Notes under the pieces: generated by a model
Seen by the model: the letters and a program-made list of their open reading frames with translations, nothing else
Told to the model about the DNA's origin: nothing
Databases searched by the model: none
Shown here: piece after piece, positions 26,076 to 35,105 of the stretch
Layout of the letters: each line of letters starts with the position of its first letter
How positions within the stretch are numbered: the first letter of the stretch is position 1
NCBI GenBank assembly: GCA_017656185.1
Contig: JACDOK010000002.1
Coordinates: 72,768 to 136,767 of the forward strand
Length of the DNA stretch: 64,000 bases
Origin: Peptococcaceae bacterium
GTDB taxonomy: Bacteria; Bacillota; Desulfotomaculia; Desulfotomaculales; JACDOK01
Reading direction: 5' to 3'
Program-made: the position numbers and the translations under genes

Positions 26076-26732
26076 GTGAACCAACTTCCTGTTTTGGACC
26101 AGCTGGAAACACAGCCCGCTGATACGCGCATACATATAGATGATCCTTTCGCCGTGGCGAAGTTCGCCCAATCGGTTCACCGGCGGTTGCGGCAGTTAAA
26201 TGCCAATGCCAAAAGCTCCATTGTCTTGTTATGTATCGGTACAGACCGGTCCACCGGGGACTGCCTCGGACCGCTGGTAGGCTCACAAATGGAGGAATGC
26301 GGGCAGGATTTGTTTACCGTCTACGGTACGCTTAATGACCCCGTACACGCAACCAACCTTGAAAAGAAACTGGATGAGATTTACCGCAACCATCCCGATT
26401 CCATAATTATCGCCCTTGATGCTTCTCTTGGTTATACGGAGAATGTCGGCTCCATCACTATCGGAGAAGGTGCTCTCAAGCCGGGAGCAGGGGTAAGAAA
26501 GAAGTTACCTGCCGTCGGCGATATGCATATTACCGGGATTGTCAACATTGGAGGGTTTATGGAGCATTTGGTTTTACAAAACACCCGCCTCAATGTCGTA
26601 ATGAGACTGGCCAAGGTAATAAGCGAAGGCCTGCAGCATATCGCTGCCGAGTACCGCAAGCTTCAAGTCGCGGAAGAAAACTATCATTCTCTTCATTACC
26701 AATCACCAAACACCGAAAGCATAAGGAAATAA
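26076..26732 (+). CDS. yyaC: YyaC-like spore protein (DUF1256)
   Basis: YyaC is a sporulation protein with a fold like the GPR germination protease, annotated as a spore protease; its substrate is not established. The 218-aa product shows CIGTDRSTGDCLGPLVG at about 50-66, VYGTLNDPVHATNL and ALDASLGYTENVGSITIGEG. It starts at GTG with GAAGGGGGA upstream. In Bacillus yyaC also lies beside parAB (soj-spo0J), which supports the call. Confidence 0.9.
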   Translation: MNQLPVLDQLETQPADTRIHIDDPFAVAKFAQSVHRRLRQLNANAKSSIVLLCIGTDRSTGDCLGPLVGSQMEECGQDLFTVYGTLNDPVHATNLEKKLDEIYRNHPDSIIIALDASLGYTENVGSITIGEGALKPGAGVRKKLPAVGDMHITGIVNIGGFMEHLVLQNTRLNVVMRLAKVISEGLQHIAAEYRKLQVAEENYHSLHYQSPNTESIRK

Positions 26733-26790
26733 CCGCTTGCAAACACGACCCAAAGCCGCTGCGTTTTCCGAACCCCTGTGACAAAATCAA

Positions 26791-26847
26791 AAGCGCCCGG
26801 CACTCAGCCGGGCTTGCATCCAAGGCTTAGCTGAGTGCCGGGCGCTT
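26791..26847. terminator. 18-bp hairpin between convergent genes, repeat-related
   Basis: AAGCGCCCGGCACTCAGC and its perfect complement flank a 21-nt loop. The stem contains GGCACTCAG, the same core as the CCAGCACTCAG elements elsewhere, so it may be a repeat copy adopted as a bidirectional terminator between yyaC and the UPF0180 gene. The T-runs are short. Confidence 0.65.
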
Positions 26848-26859
26848 AACTCTTCAAAA

Positions 26860-27105
26860 TTATTTGAGCTTCTGTTTCTGCGCCCGTTCCACCTCTTCGT
26901 AAACTTCCTGCGGCGTTTTCCCCTCCGCATTTATAACCGGAACATCAACTTCCATGTTTTCAATCCCCGCAAAGTTATCGGTGGCACCCGATATCACTAA
27001 GGCAGCCGCGTTTCCCGCTTGTTCCGGCGTAACTACGGCGTAACCCCTCTGCTGGAATAGATCGCTGAATTCCCCCAAACCTTCTTGAATCGCTACCTTT
27101 TTCAA
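26860..27105 (-). CDS. UPF0180 (YkuS-like) family protein
   Basis: An 81-aa protein from the TTG at 27105, which has GGGAGG 7 nt upstream; this matches the usual family length and the N-terminus KKVAIQEGLGEFSDLFQQRGY. Other seen segments are LVISGATDNFAGIENMEVDV and a charged C-terminal helix. Function is unknown. Confidence 0.85.
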   Translation of the reverse strand: MKKVAIQEGLGEFSDLFQQRGYAVVTPEQAGNAAALVISGATDNFAGIENMEVDVPVINAEGKTPQEVYEEVERAQKQKLK

Positions 27106-27162
27106 AATGTCACCTCCCCCCATAGTATGGCGGGAAATGGTTAACTTTTATGCGCGTTGTGC

Positions 27163-27792
27163 TCATGCGTAGGTTCGGAGCAGATCTATGACCTCTTCGT
27201 CCGTCGTTTGATCGAAATCCCGGTAAAACTGTCCCACGGCATAAAAGTGCTGTGGAGTCTCCAGGCATACCACCCGGTCCACCTCCGGTTCCAACTTGGC
27301 AAGCGTATCCGGGGGCGCTACCGGAACAGCCAGAATAATTTCTTGGGGTCGGTGTTTTTTTATGGATCGCAGCGCCGCCAGGGTGGTGTATCCGGTGGCT
27401 ATGCCGTCGTCAACCAGGATAATGGCGTGCCCTTGCCAGTTTGGAATCCGCCGTTCGCCGCGGTAGAGCACCGTACGCCTCTTAATCTCTGCAATGACTT
27501 CGGCGACGTGCGGCTGGAGGTCTTCTTTTTCCAAATGGAGGAGATGCATCAGGTGATCATCATAAATGGCGGTGCCGTCTTCGGTAACGGCTCCTATAGC
27601 CGTTTCAGGATTGCCGGGTACGCCGATTTTGCGTGGGACGATAACATCCAGGGGCAGCTTCAGCCGGTCTGCCACGGCGGCTGCTACTACCACGCCTCCA
27701 CGGGGAATCCCCAGCACCAGGCCATTGGTGTAAGTGTACCGGGACAGTTCACCGGCCAGCTGCCGGCCGGCATCGTTTCGGTCCTTAAACAA
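27163..27792 (-). CDS. Phosphoribosyltransferase-domain protein
   Basis: Has the type I PRTase signature IILVDDGIATGYTTLAALRS at about 120-139 and the N-terminal GLVLGIPRGGVVVAAAVADRL. The 209-aa product resembles the stand-alone PRTase family often annotated only as a predicted phosphoribosyltransferase; it is not a recognisable purine or pyrimidine salvage enzyme. Substrate is unknown. It appears monocistronic. Confidence 0.85.
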   Translation of the reverse strand: MFKDRNDAGRQLAGELSRYTYTNGLVLGIPRGGVVVAAAVADRLKLPLDVIVPRKIGVPGNPETAIGAVTEDGTAIYDDHLMHLLHLEKEDLQPHVAEVIAEIKRRTVLYRGERRIPNWQGHAIILVDDGIATGYTTLAALRSIKKHRPQEIILAVPVAPPDTLAKLEPEVDRVVCLETPQHFYAVGQFYRDFDQTTDEEVIDLLRTYA

Positions 27793-27949
27793 GCGCCGTC
27801 CTCCTTATAGAGAGGTTAACGACTCTGCCCTTAGTTTAACCCCGCGCCGCAGGTGTTAATCTCCCTTTAGCTAGGCCCTAAAATACCTATAATTAATCAA
27901 ATCCTGTAGATCCTGGTAATCTGTTAATCCTGTCTGTTTAAAACTTATT

Positions 27950-28492
27950 TTATTTACCAATAACCTCCGCACGTTCGGCAATGATTTCATCAAGGATCTC
28001 TTTTTCCTCATCGCTCAAAGCATAGGACGAGTTTCCCTTTTCAACCGGTTTGGCATAGGTACGGGATTCATTACGCCCGAACAAACTGGAGAGCATCACA
28101 CCGTTACCCCGGGCATCCAGCAACGCGCAGGCGAAACTGAGATCGCTGCCCATATCGGAAAAAGCGCTGAAACGTTTGACGCGGGGCGTACGGACACATT
28201 TTTGCAGTTCTTCTTCCACCTGCTGCTGTCGGGAACCTATTTCCTTCAACTGCCGCTCCAGTCTTACCATCGCTTCGGTATAGCGGTCAATGGCCTGTTC
28301 TATGTTTTCTGTATCGGAATGAGCCACTAATGCTCGCAGGCGCCGCAGCAGCCTGGCCTGGCGCCGGTACGCAACCAATTGGATTACCAGCATCAGCAGT
28401 AATAACAGGGCCATCCCGCATATTATTTCCGCAGAGTAGAGTTTTATCATATCCATTAGTTCTTGAAAGTGCAGCGTTTCTATCGCCACCAT
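27950..28492 (-). CDS. DUF4446 family protein
   Basis: The 180-aa product has an N-terminal membrane anchor (about 22-42), a coiled-coil stretch (about 45-100) and the diagnostic C-terminal segment VKRFSAFSDMGSDLSFACALLDARGNGVMLSSLFGR. This family sits downstream of parB in many clostridia. Function is unknown. AAAGGAG lies immediately upstream; whether ATG 28492 or the next GTG is used is unclear. Confidence 0.85.
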   Translation of the reverse strand: MVAIETLHFQELMDMIKLYSAEIICGMALLLLLMLVIQLVAYRRQARLLRRLRALVAHSDTENIEQAIDRYTEAMVRLERQLKEIGSRQQQVEEELQKCVRTPRVKRFSAFSDMGSDLSFACALLDARGNGVMLSSLFGRNESRTYAKPVEKGNSSYALSDEEKEILDEIIAERAEVIGK

Positions 28493-28688
28493 CTCCTTTA
28501 CAGTTTGTTGGACAAACGATTTCCCTCAGGGTTAATTCTTCCAGAATGGTCATACATCCTTCTGCTGGCAGCTTTTTTCGACACTAAACCATAGCTTAAA
28601 TTCTATCAACGGTTTACCACTATTTACCAGAAGATAATGCCTGTATTTGCCGTTACCGTCGATCAATAATCGTTACCGTGCATGTTAA

Positions 28689-28704
28689 TGTTTCACGTGA
28701 AACA
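28689..28704. promoter_or_regulatory. parS site 1
   Basis: TGTTTCACGTGAAACA, the perfect 16-bp palindromic consensus bound by ParB/Spo0J. It seeds ParB spreading for origin segregation and SMC loading. Confidence 0.93.
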
Positions 28705-29287
28705 TTAATACAATAGAATACACGCTAACCCAGTGAATAATAAACAGTTTTTCACACCGGTTTTACCGGAACCACGAAGGATAAAAACGTGACGGCTTTG
28801 GTCTAGTCACACTCAGCGACCGGATGAACAGATTACAAATAGATTTTATAATGTAGGTTGGGCGGTATTCCTCTGGGGTTTTGATTTTTGACAGGATCAA
28901 CAGGACAAACAGGATATAATTGATACAATTCTTAAAGTTATATTTAGGATTCTTACTATCGCGGAAATTAACAGGGTTCATAGAAAGAAATTATTTTCTT
29001 GATTTATTATTCTGTATTTATTATTCTGTTAATCCTGTCTGATTTAAGACCCCGAACAAATACCCAAGTTTAATGATTTAATCCTAGGGTATCTTGTTAA
29101 TTCTGTCTGAATTGGTGGTCCGCAACCGGTTACTCATTACGTTCCGGAAAGCTGCGGCCCATCCGTTTTTCTTAATTTAGCGGACCGTTTTTATCCTGAG
29201 TATTGTCGCTAGAACTGGCATTTTCGAGGTAGTTTCTTATACCGATTTATCGGCACCACGAGGGATGAAAATGAATGTACACGTGCA

Positions 29288-29385
29288 CCCAGCACTCAGT
29301 GAACAATAGAGAACTTAAATATTCTTTTTACTTTCCTCGTAACTATTTGTGCCCCTATGCATCATTATCAGCCCTGAGTGCTGGG
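29288..29385. repeat. Hairpin-ended repeat element, long form copy 2
   Basis: 98 bp bounded by CCCAGCACTCAGT and CCTGAGTGCTGGG; related to the 13486-13584 copy with a diverged interior. A third, partial copy (right half only) ends at 29556 with GCACTGAGTGCCGGG. Confidence 0.65.
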
Positions 29386-29445
29386 TAGCTGCGGAACGTG
29401 AGCGCGAGGGAACCCCCGTAGACGCCTGAAGAGTGTATCTTTTGA

Positions 29446-29478
29446 CTAGAAAGTTGCCATAAACTGGCAACTTTCTAG
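29446..29478. repeat. 14-bp perfect hairpin
   Basis: CTAGAAAGTTGCCA and its complement around TAAAC, followed by TAGTTTAG. No gene lies close enough on either side for it to be an obvious terminator. Confidence 0.6.
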
Positions 29479-29820
29479 TAGTTTAGATGTTCGCTCCAGT
29501 TATCCGGCGGTACTTCAATGCTCTTATCTATCCAATTATCAGCACTGAGTGCCGGGCTGTGATACGGTGGTGACACAGCGGTGATACAGTAGTAATACGG
29601 TAGGAGTTTTCAGGTATTCCTTCTGGGTTCTGTATTTCAGATCTCAAAGGAATACACCGATTCTATATTCCGGAATCCTGTTTAATCCTGTCCATCCGCT
29701 CTCCTCAAATAATCGGGCTCATCACCCGTTTTTTCTTTCCTCATAACCACTAAATGACAGTATATTCTCCTTCCTAAGAACGCAAATTAGGGCTTAGACT
29801 ACAGCAAAGGCGGCGGTATT

Positions 29821-30335
29821 GGTGAAAATCTTAGAGCAAATTGGAAAGATAGCGGACATCGGCCAGTCCAAAGAGGCCAAGCAGAAAGATATCACAGCGA
29901 TTGAGGCAGGACTGCTATGGCATTACTGGCACGCTACGACATTCTGAATCTACACAAATTTTACAAAACTTTGCCAAGGATCCCGACCTGAAAGCTGTTT
30001 TGGAACGGGGTCTTCGGTTACTCAAACAGCAAATAACGGATATGGAATACATCATGAGCGAATACAGGCTGCCGCTCCCGTGCAGGCCACCTGCAGATGC
30101 CGAAAGCGTAATTAGAGTCGAAGCAATTTCAGACGTCATATTTTCAGGCGTATCTCTCAGGGCATCCAGAGCTTTTTTCCCGGTTCACATCATAGCCTTT
30201 CAGCAGAGTACTTCAGCCAAGCTTCGGGGAAAGTTTAAAACCTTCCTAAACAGAGAAATGGACCTGTATGATAAATTGTTAGTGTACGGCCAATTAAAAG
30301 GATGGGTGGATGAGCCGCCTGCCTACAGGGTGTAA
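29821..30335 (+). pseudogene. Frameshifted helical protein gene (DUF3231-like)
   Basis: A GTG at 29821 opens a frame encoding KILEQIGKIADIGQSKEAKQ...TAIEAGLLW and stops at 29947. A second frame gives LLARYDILN over the same bases, and a third frame continues as TQILQNFAKDPDLKAVLERG to 30335. Joined, these give one continuous all-helical protein of about 170 aa resembling DUF3231/spore-coat-type proteins, so two frameshifts lie near 29920 and 29950. The ORF track shows only the third frame. Family assignment is from memory of the motif pattern and is less sure than the frameshifts. Sequencing error is an alternative. Confidence 0.6.
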
Positions 30336-30362
30336 CCAGGTAATTTAATACGCCAGACAGAT

Positions 30363-30378
30363 TGTTTCACGTGAAACA
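30363..30378. promoter_or_regulatory. parS site 2
   Basis: A perfect TGTTTCACGTGAAACA in the spacer between the broken gene and parB. Confidence 0.93.
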
Positions 30379-30515
30379 TTTTCGCTTATTCTAAGGTACC
30401 GAACACCGCTCCGGTCCGTATTGCAGCACATTACCCCTACCGGATATCCATCTTAAAAAGAATTGACCAGCACACCGCCCGTTCGCCTGCTTACCGCGGC
30501 AACGCAGATAATCTC

Positions 30516-30540
30516 AAATAAAAAAGCCCGTTGTTGGGCC
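30516..30540 (-). terminator. Terminator of the parA-parB operon
   Basis: GCCC-AACAAC-GGGC followed by TTTTTTATTT on the minus strand, beyond the parB stop. Confidence 0.65.
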
Positions 30541-30562
30541 CATTGCTTTTTAACTATGGCAA

Positions 30563-30578
30563 TGTTTCACGTGAAACA
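30563..30578. promoter_or_regulatory. parS site 3
   Basis: A perfect TGTTTCACGTGAAACA 3 bp after the parB stop codon on the minus strand. Confidence 0.93.
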
Positions 30579-30581
30579 ATC

Positions 30582-31439
30582 TCAGCGATTTACATTTCTT
30601 AACGCTGCAATCAAACCTTTCAATTCTTCCTCACTTTGAAAGCTGATCTCGATTTTCCCCTTCTTAACGCTGCCTTTGATTGCCACGCGGGTCTTGAGCG
30701 CCTCGGCGATATCTTCAGCCATTTCTTTCAACACAGGGTCCTCACGGCGCCGTTTCCTCCTAGGTTTAGCCGTATCCGTTGCCTTTTCCTCCTGTATCAT
30801 CGTTTCTACCGCACGTACCGACAGCGACCCCTCAACCACTTTCTTTGCCAGCGCGACCTGCTTTTTGGGCTCCAAACCAACTAGGGCCCGGGCATGTCCC
30901 GCAGACAATTCACCTTTGTTAACCATCTCCTGAACTTCCGGTGGCAACTTTAATAACCGCAGCAGGTTAGTGATAGTGGTACGCTTTTTGCCGACCCGCC
31001 GGGCAACCTCCTCTTGCGTAAGTTCAAACTCCTCAATCAATTTCCGGTAAGCCTCGGCCTCCTCCAGGGGAGACAAGTTTTCACGCTGGATATTCTCAAT
31101 CAGGATACCGGCGGCGGCCTTTAAGTCGTCCATTTCACGTACAATAGCCGGAATATACTTCTTACCCAGTTTCTTATAAGCACGCCACCGCCGTTCACCG
31201 GAAATAAGTTCAAAACCTTCCTCGGTCGCACGTACCACTACGGGCTGAACCAGGCCGTGCTCCTCAATCGAAGCAGCCAGCTCGTCCAATTTTTCGGGAT
31301 CAAACACCTTGCGGGCCTGGCGCGCGTTCGGGACAATCTCGTCAACGGCAATTTCACGCAGGCCTTCTTTAACATCATCGCTTAAAGGGAGCAGGGCATC
31401 AAGACCGCGTCCCAATCTTTTACTGATAGACTTACCCAT
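30582..31439 (-). CDS. parB: Chromosome-partitioning protein ParB (Spo0J)
   Basis: A CTP-dependent DNA clamp that loads at parS and spreads to organise the origin. The 285-aa protein has the N-terminal KRLGRGLDALL, Box I (LISGERRWRAYKKLG), the ENIQRENLSPLEEAEAY motif, and the helix-turn-helix LTQEEVARRVGKKRTTITNLLRLL. The ATG at 31439 overlaps the parA stop by 8 bp; the ORF track start further upstream is inside parA. Three parS sites lie just beyond it. Confidence 0.95.
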   Translation of the reverse strand: MGKSISKRLGRGLDALLPLSDDVKEGLREIAVDEIVPNARQARKVFDPEKLDELAASIEEHGLVQPVVVRATEEGFELISGERRWRAYKKLGKKYIPAIVREMDDLKAAAGILIENIQRENLSPLEEAEAYRKLIEEFELTQEEVARRVGKKRTTITNLLRLLKLPPEVQEMVNKGELSAGHARALVGLEPKKQVALAKKVVEGSLSVRAVETMIQEEKATDTAKPRRKRRREDPVLKEMAEDIAEALKTRVAIKGSVKKGKIEISFQSEEELKGLIAALRNVNR

Positions 31440-32196
31440 TAGCGACCAGCTCACCTGCCAGTTCACGATAGACCTCGGCGCCCCGGCATTTCGGATCATA
31501 AATAACAATGGGCAATCCGTGGCTCGGCGCCTCGCTCAACCTGACATTGCGGGGGATAATGCTGCCATAAACCTTCGAACCAAAATGACGTTTAACCTCA
31601 TCAACAACCTGAATCGAAAGATTGGTGCGCCCATCAAACATTGTAAGCAGCACACCCTCAATCTCCAAACGCGGGTTTAACCGCCGCTGGACCAGATTGA
31701 TAGTGGCCATTAACTGGCCCAGACCTTCCAATGCATAATACTCGCACTGGATGGGAATCAGCACCGACCCGGCTGCACTGAGAGCATTGATCGTAAGTAA
31801 ACCTAGCGAAGGTGGGCAATCAATAAAAATAAAATCATACTCGTTTTTAACCTTACCCAAAGCACCCTTCAATACCAGCTCCCGGTCGGGTATACCCACC
31901 ATTTCTATTTCCGCGCCGGCCAACCTCATGGTAGCGGGAACCACATCAAGTCTTTTCACTGTTGTACAGGGTTTTATCACCGTTTTGATACTTTCCTGCC
32001 CGATTAAAACGTCATAAATACACCGGCGCAAAGATTCCCGGTCAAAGCCCAAACCGCTGGATGCGTTACCTTGCGGGTCAATATCCACCAGCAAAACCTT
32101 CTGCCCCGCATCTGCCAAACAAGCGGATAAATTAACCGCCGTTGTCGTCTTGGCAACCCCACCCTTTTGGTTCGTAATGGCAATAACCTTACCCAT
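31432..32196 (-). CDS. parA: Chromosome-partitioning ATPase ParA (Soj)
   Basis: A Walker-type ATPase that works with ParB in origin segregation and modulates DnaA in Bacillus. The 254-aa product starts GKVIAITNQKGGVAKTTTAVNL (deviant Walker A KGGVAKTT), and has VDIDPQGNASSGLG and FIDCPPSLGLLTINAL. The ATG at 32196 is family-typical with GGTGG upstream; the longer ORF-track frame is not supported. Confidence 0.95.
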   Translation of the reverse strand: MGKVIAITNQKGGVAKTTTAVNLSACLADAGQKVLLVDIDPQGNASSGLGFDRESLRRCIYDVLIGQESIKTVIKPCTTVKRLDVVPATMRLAGAEIEMVGIPDRELVLKGALGKVKNEYDFIFIDCPPSLGLLTINALSAAGSVLIPIQCEYYALEGLGQLMATINLVQRRLNPRLEIEGVLLTMFDGRTNLSIQVVDEVKRHFGSKVYGSIIPRNVRLSEAPSHGLPIVIYDPKCRGAEVYRELAGELVANG

Positions 32197-32490
32197 AAAT
32201 CCACCACCTTCACCAGCCTTCCGATTGAAACTGGTTATTCCACACTTACTACAAAAACTCCTGCACAGCAAAATCTTTCCGGAACGCATGCGTGCCCCAA
32301 CTGTATGAGATTCTTTTCGCAAACCGGATGAACAGGATTAAGAATAGGGTTGTGTACTACAGGACTGCCAGGGGTATTCCTCTAAGGTCATAGTCTTTGA
32401 CAGGATTACTAGATGAGGATAATGGTGGAAATTGCCACTTAAGAACGCGACAAGTTCCTTTATTACCCCTCACTCCTCACGCCTCACTAC
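32197..32490. repeat. Gene-free spacer with mosaic repeats
   Basis: Contains GAACAGGATTAAGAATAG, AGGGGTATTCCTCTAAGG, TTGACAGGATTAC and a CCCTCACTCCTCACGCCTCAC run. These are the same modules seen in the other repeat spacers. It includes the parA leader. Confidence 0.65.
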
Positions 32491-33207
32491 TTATAGCGGC
32501 CTTTTCGCCGGTATCCCGGCCCGGCGGGGATACTCGGGCGGTGTCACTCCAATTTTACGAATTACTACCAGTGATCTTTGATCACCCTTAACGGGCAGTG
32601 TCCACGACCTGATTGTCTCCACCGTACCACCCAACACCTTTAAAGCGGGGGAGGCCGCCGTAACCTCTTCCACGACCCGGGAACCCTTATAAGCAATAAA
32701 AATCCCTCCCACACGTACAAAGGGAAGGCAGTACTCAACCAGCACCCTCAACTCGGCCACGGCACGCGCCACACACACCACGAAACTACCGCGAAAAGAA
32801 GGCTCCCTCGCCACCTCTTCGGCACGCCCCCAGACCAGTACCACGTCTTTTAAATCCAGTGCTGCGACCAAATCCTCCAAAAACCGTATTTTTTTCCGGT
32901 TTGCTTCCACGATCGTAACACGTAAATCCGGGAACACAATCTTTATAGGCAGTGAAGGAAACCCGGCCCCGCTTCCAATATCCACCAGTTTCTGCCTGCT
33001 GCCAGCATCAAATACCACAGCACCGCTCAACGAATCCAAAAAATGCTTCTCGGCAACCTCATCTTCGTCCACTATAGTAGTAAGGTTGACCCTTTTATTG
33101 GCCTCAACAAGAAATTTCCAATACACCTTGAACTTTTCTATTTCCGTCTCTCCGATCGGAAGCCCCATCTTACGTGTGCCCCGGCGCAGTACCCTCTCCA
33201 ACGTCAT
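32491..33207 (-). CDS. rsmG: 16S rRNA m7G527 methyltransferase RsmG
   Basis: N7-methylates G527 of 16S rRNA using SAM. The 238-aa protein shows [20 protein letters not shown], the SAM motif [17 protein letters not shown], and [16 protein letters not shown]. The ATG at 33207 is set by GGGAGG upstream and overlaps mnmG by 38 bp, part of the conserved mnmE-mnmG-rsmG-parA order. Confidence 0.95.
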   Translation of the reverse strand: MTLERVLRRGTRKMGLPIGETEIEKFKVYWKFLVEANKRVNLTTIVDEDEVAEKHFLDSLSGAVVFDAGSRQKLVDIGSGAGFPSLPIKIVFPDLRVTIVEANRKKIRFLEDLVAALDLKDVVLVWGRAEEVAREPSFRGSFVVCVARAVAELRVLVEYCLPFVRVGGIFIAYKGSRVVEEVTAASPALKVLGGTVETIRSWTLPVKGDQRSLVVIRKIGVTPPEYPRRAGIPAKRPL

Positions 33208-35095
33208 CCGAGCCTACCTCCCGTGCACGGGACAACCGTTCCAAATACACCAGCAGAATACTGATATCCGCCGGCGACACCCCGGATATACGTGCGGCCT
33301 GTCCGACCGAAACAGGCCTGATCGCACGGAGTTTCTGAACGGCTTCCTTACGGAGTCCTTTGATCTTGCTGTAATCCAAATCTTCCGGCAGCCTCTTCTT
33401 TTCTAAATTACGGAACCTGTGAACCTGTGTCTCCTGCTTTTTAATGTAACCTTCATATCTTATTTGGTTTTCGACCTCAACCATAACCTCCGGCATCAAA
33501 TCCCCGGCAGGCGGCACAATGCCGATCAGGTCCTCGTACTTGATTTCGGGGCGCTTGAGCAAGTCCGCGGCACTGCACGGCTGTTTCAACTCACTGGTGC
33601 CTTTCCGCCGCAGCAAATCCTGGACCTCGCTCGTTACCGGTACCTTCACGCGCCGCAGTCTTTCCTTTTCTTCCTCAACCATGGCCCGTTTGCGCTCAAA
33701 TTCCTCATACCTTTTCCCATCAATCAAACCTACCTGAAAACCTTTTTCCGTCAATCTCAAATCGGCATTATCGTGCCGCAGCAGCAGCCGGTATTCCGCC
33801 CGGGACGTGAACATACGGTAAGGTTCCGAGGTACCTTTCGTTACCAGATCATCAATAAGTACCCCGATATACCCCTCACCGCGGTCGATCACCAGCGGAT
33901 CCCTTTCCTTCACTAAGAGGGCCGCGTTGATGCCAGCCACAATACCCTGGGCGGCAGCCTCTTCATACCCCGAAGTACCGTTAAGCTGGCCCGCCAGGTA
34001 CAATCCTTTGATGGCCTTCGTTTCCAGCGTATGCCGCAATTGGGTCGGAACTACATAGTCATACTCGATGGCGTACCCGGCCCGGACAATCTCTACCTTT
34101 TCCAACCCCGGCAGCGTGCGCAACATGGCCACCTGCACGTCCTCCGGCAGGCTGGTGGACATCCCCTGCACATACATTTCCATTGTATCCAAACCCTCCG
34201 GCTCGATAAAAACCTGGTGCCGGTCGCGGTCCGCAAACCGTACCACCTTGTCTTCAATGGAGGGGCAATAACGGGGACCGGTACCCTTGATAACACCACT
34301 GTACAACGGAGAACGATGCAGGTTCTCCCGGATGATGGCATGCGTCTTTTCGTTAGTATACGTTAACCAACAGGGGACTTGCGTAATCTCCCTTACCGGG
34401 CTGGTGTAAGAAAAGCGATGCGGTACGGGATCGCCGGGTTGTGGTTCCATCTTGGTAAAGTCAATTGACCTGCGATCAACTCTGGCCGGCGTACCGGTCT
34501 TAAACCGTCCCATCTCGAAACCAAGGTCACGAAAACTGTGCGCCAAAGACACCGCGGGAAACTGCCCGTTCGGAGCACCGTCATAGCTAACATCACCGAT
34601 AATAATGCGGCCCCTTAAATAGGTTCCGGTCGTTATCACTACGGCCCGCGCCAGAAAGCGTGCTCCCGTTTGCGTAACCACGCCTTTTACGGCTTCCCCT
34701 TTAACGAGAATCCGTTCTACAAGCGCCTGCTTCAAATCAATAAGCGGCTCGCGCTCGATCACCTGGCGCATGGCATTCTGATAACGGCGTTTGTCGGTTT
34801 GGGCCCGCAATGCCCTCACGGCCGGTCCCTTACCGGTATTCAAAACACGCATCTGAATGGCCGCACGGTCGCTGTTACGCCCGATCTCTCCTCCCAGGGC
34901 GTCCACTTCACGAATTAAGTGCCCCTTCGCGGGACCGCCGACCGCCGGGTTGCAGGGCATTAAAGCCACATAGTCTATGTTAAGCGTCAGCAATAAAGTC
35001 CGGCAACCCATCCGGGCACTGGCCAGTGCCGCTTCACACCCGGCGTGCCCGGCTCCAATAACAATGACATCGTATTCACCTGCCGGGTACTCCAC
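33170..35095 (-). CDS. mnmG: tRNA uridine-5-carboxymethylaminomethyl(34) synthesis enzyme MnmG
   Basis: The FAD-dependent partner of MnmE in cmnm5U34 modification of tRNAs reading split boxes. The 641-aa protein starts near the FAD loop [21 protein letters not shown] and has [30 protein letters not shown] and the late [20 protein letters not shown] motif. The GTG at 35095, 9 bp after mnmE ends, with GTGAGGTG upstream, is preferred; the open frame continues 20 codons into mnmE. Confidence 0.95.
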   Translation of the reverse strand: MEYPAGEYDVIVIGAGHAGCEAALASARMGCRTLLLTLNIDYVALMPCNPAVGGPAKGHLIREVDALGGEIGRNSDRAAIQMRVLNTGKGPAVRALRAQTDKRRYQNAMRQVIEREPLIDLKQALVERILVKGEAVKGVVTQTGARFLARAVVITTGTYLRGRIIIGDVSYDGAPNGQFPAVSLAHSFRDLGFEMGRFKTGTPARVDRRSIDFTKMEPQPGDPVPHRFSYTSPVREITQVPCWLTYTNEKTHAIIRENLHRSPLYSGVIKGTGPRYCPSIEDKVVRFADRDRHQVFIEPEGLDTMEMYVQGMSTSLPEDVQVAMLRTLPGLEKVEIVRAGYAIEYDYVVPTQLRHTLETKAIKGLYLAGQLNGTSGYEEAAAQGIVAGINAALLVKERDPLVIDRGEGYIGVLIDDLVTKGTSEPYRMFTSRAEYRLLLRHDNADLRLTEKGFQVGLIDGKRYEEFERKRAMVEEEKERLRRVKVPVTSEVQDLLRRKGTSELKQPCSAADLLKRPEIKYEDLIGIVPPAGDLMPEVMVEVENQIRYEGYIKKQETQVHRFRNLEKKRLPEDLDYSKIKGLRKEAVQKLRAIRPVSVGQAARISGVSPADISILLVYLERLSRAREVGSDDVGEGTAPGHT

Positions 35096-35105
35096 GGCCC
35101 ACACC

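Larger units (their letters stand above)
28493..29820. other. 1.3-kb gene-free stretch with parS and mosaic repeats
   Basis: No credible gene is seen. It holds one perfect parS site and two copies of an ACCGGTTTTACCGGAACC-type block (about 28757-28790 and 29241-29275). It also has ACAGGATTAACAGG-type motifs at 28890, 29020, 29090 and 29680, a long CCAGCACTCAG element and a partial one, a 14-bp hairpin at 29446-29478 and a GATACGGTGG segment near 29562-29610. The 72-aa ORF at 28763-28981 lies across repeat sequence and is rejected. Confidence 0.75.

Noticed and set aside
28763-28981. 72-aa minus-strand ORF
   Set aside because: It lies across intergenic repeat motifs and has no ribosome binding site or family features.
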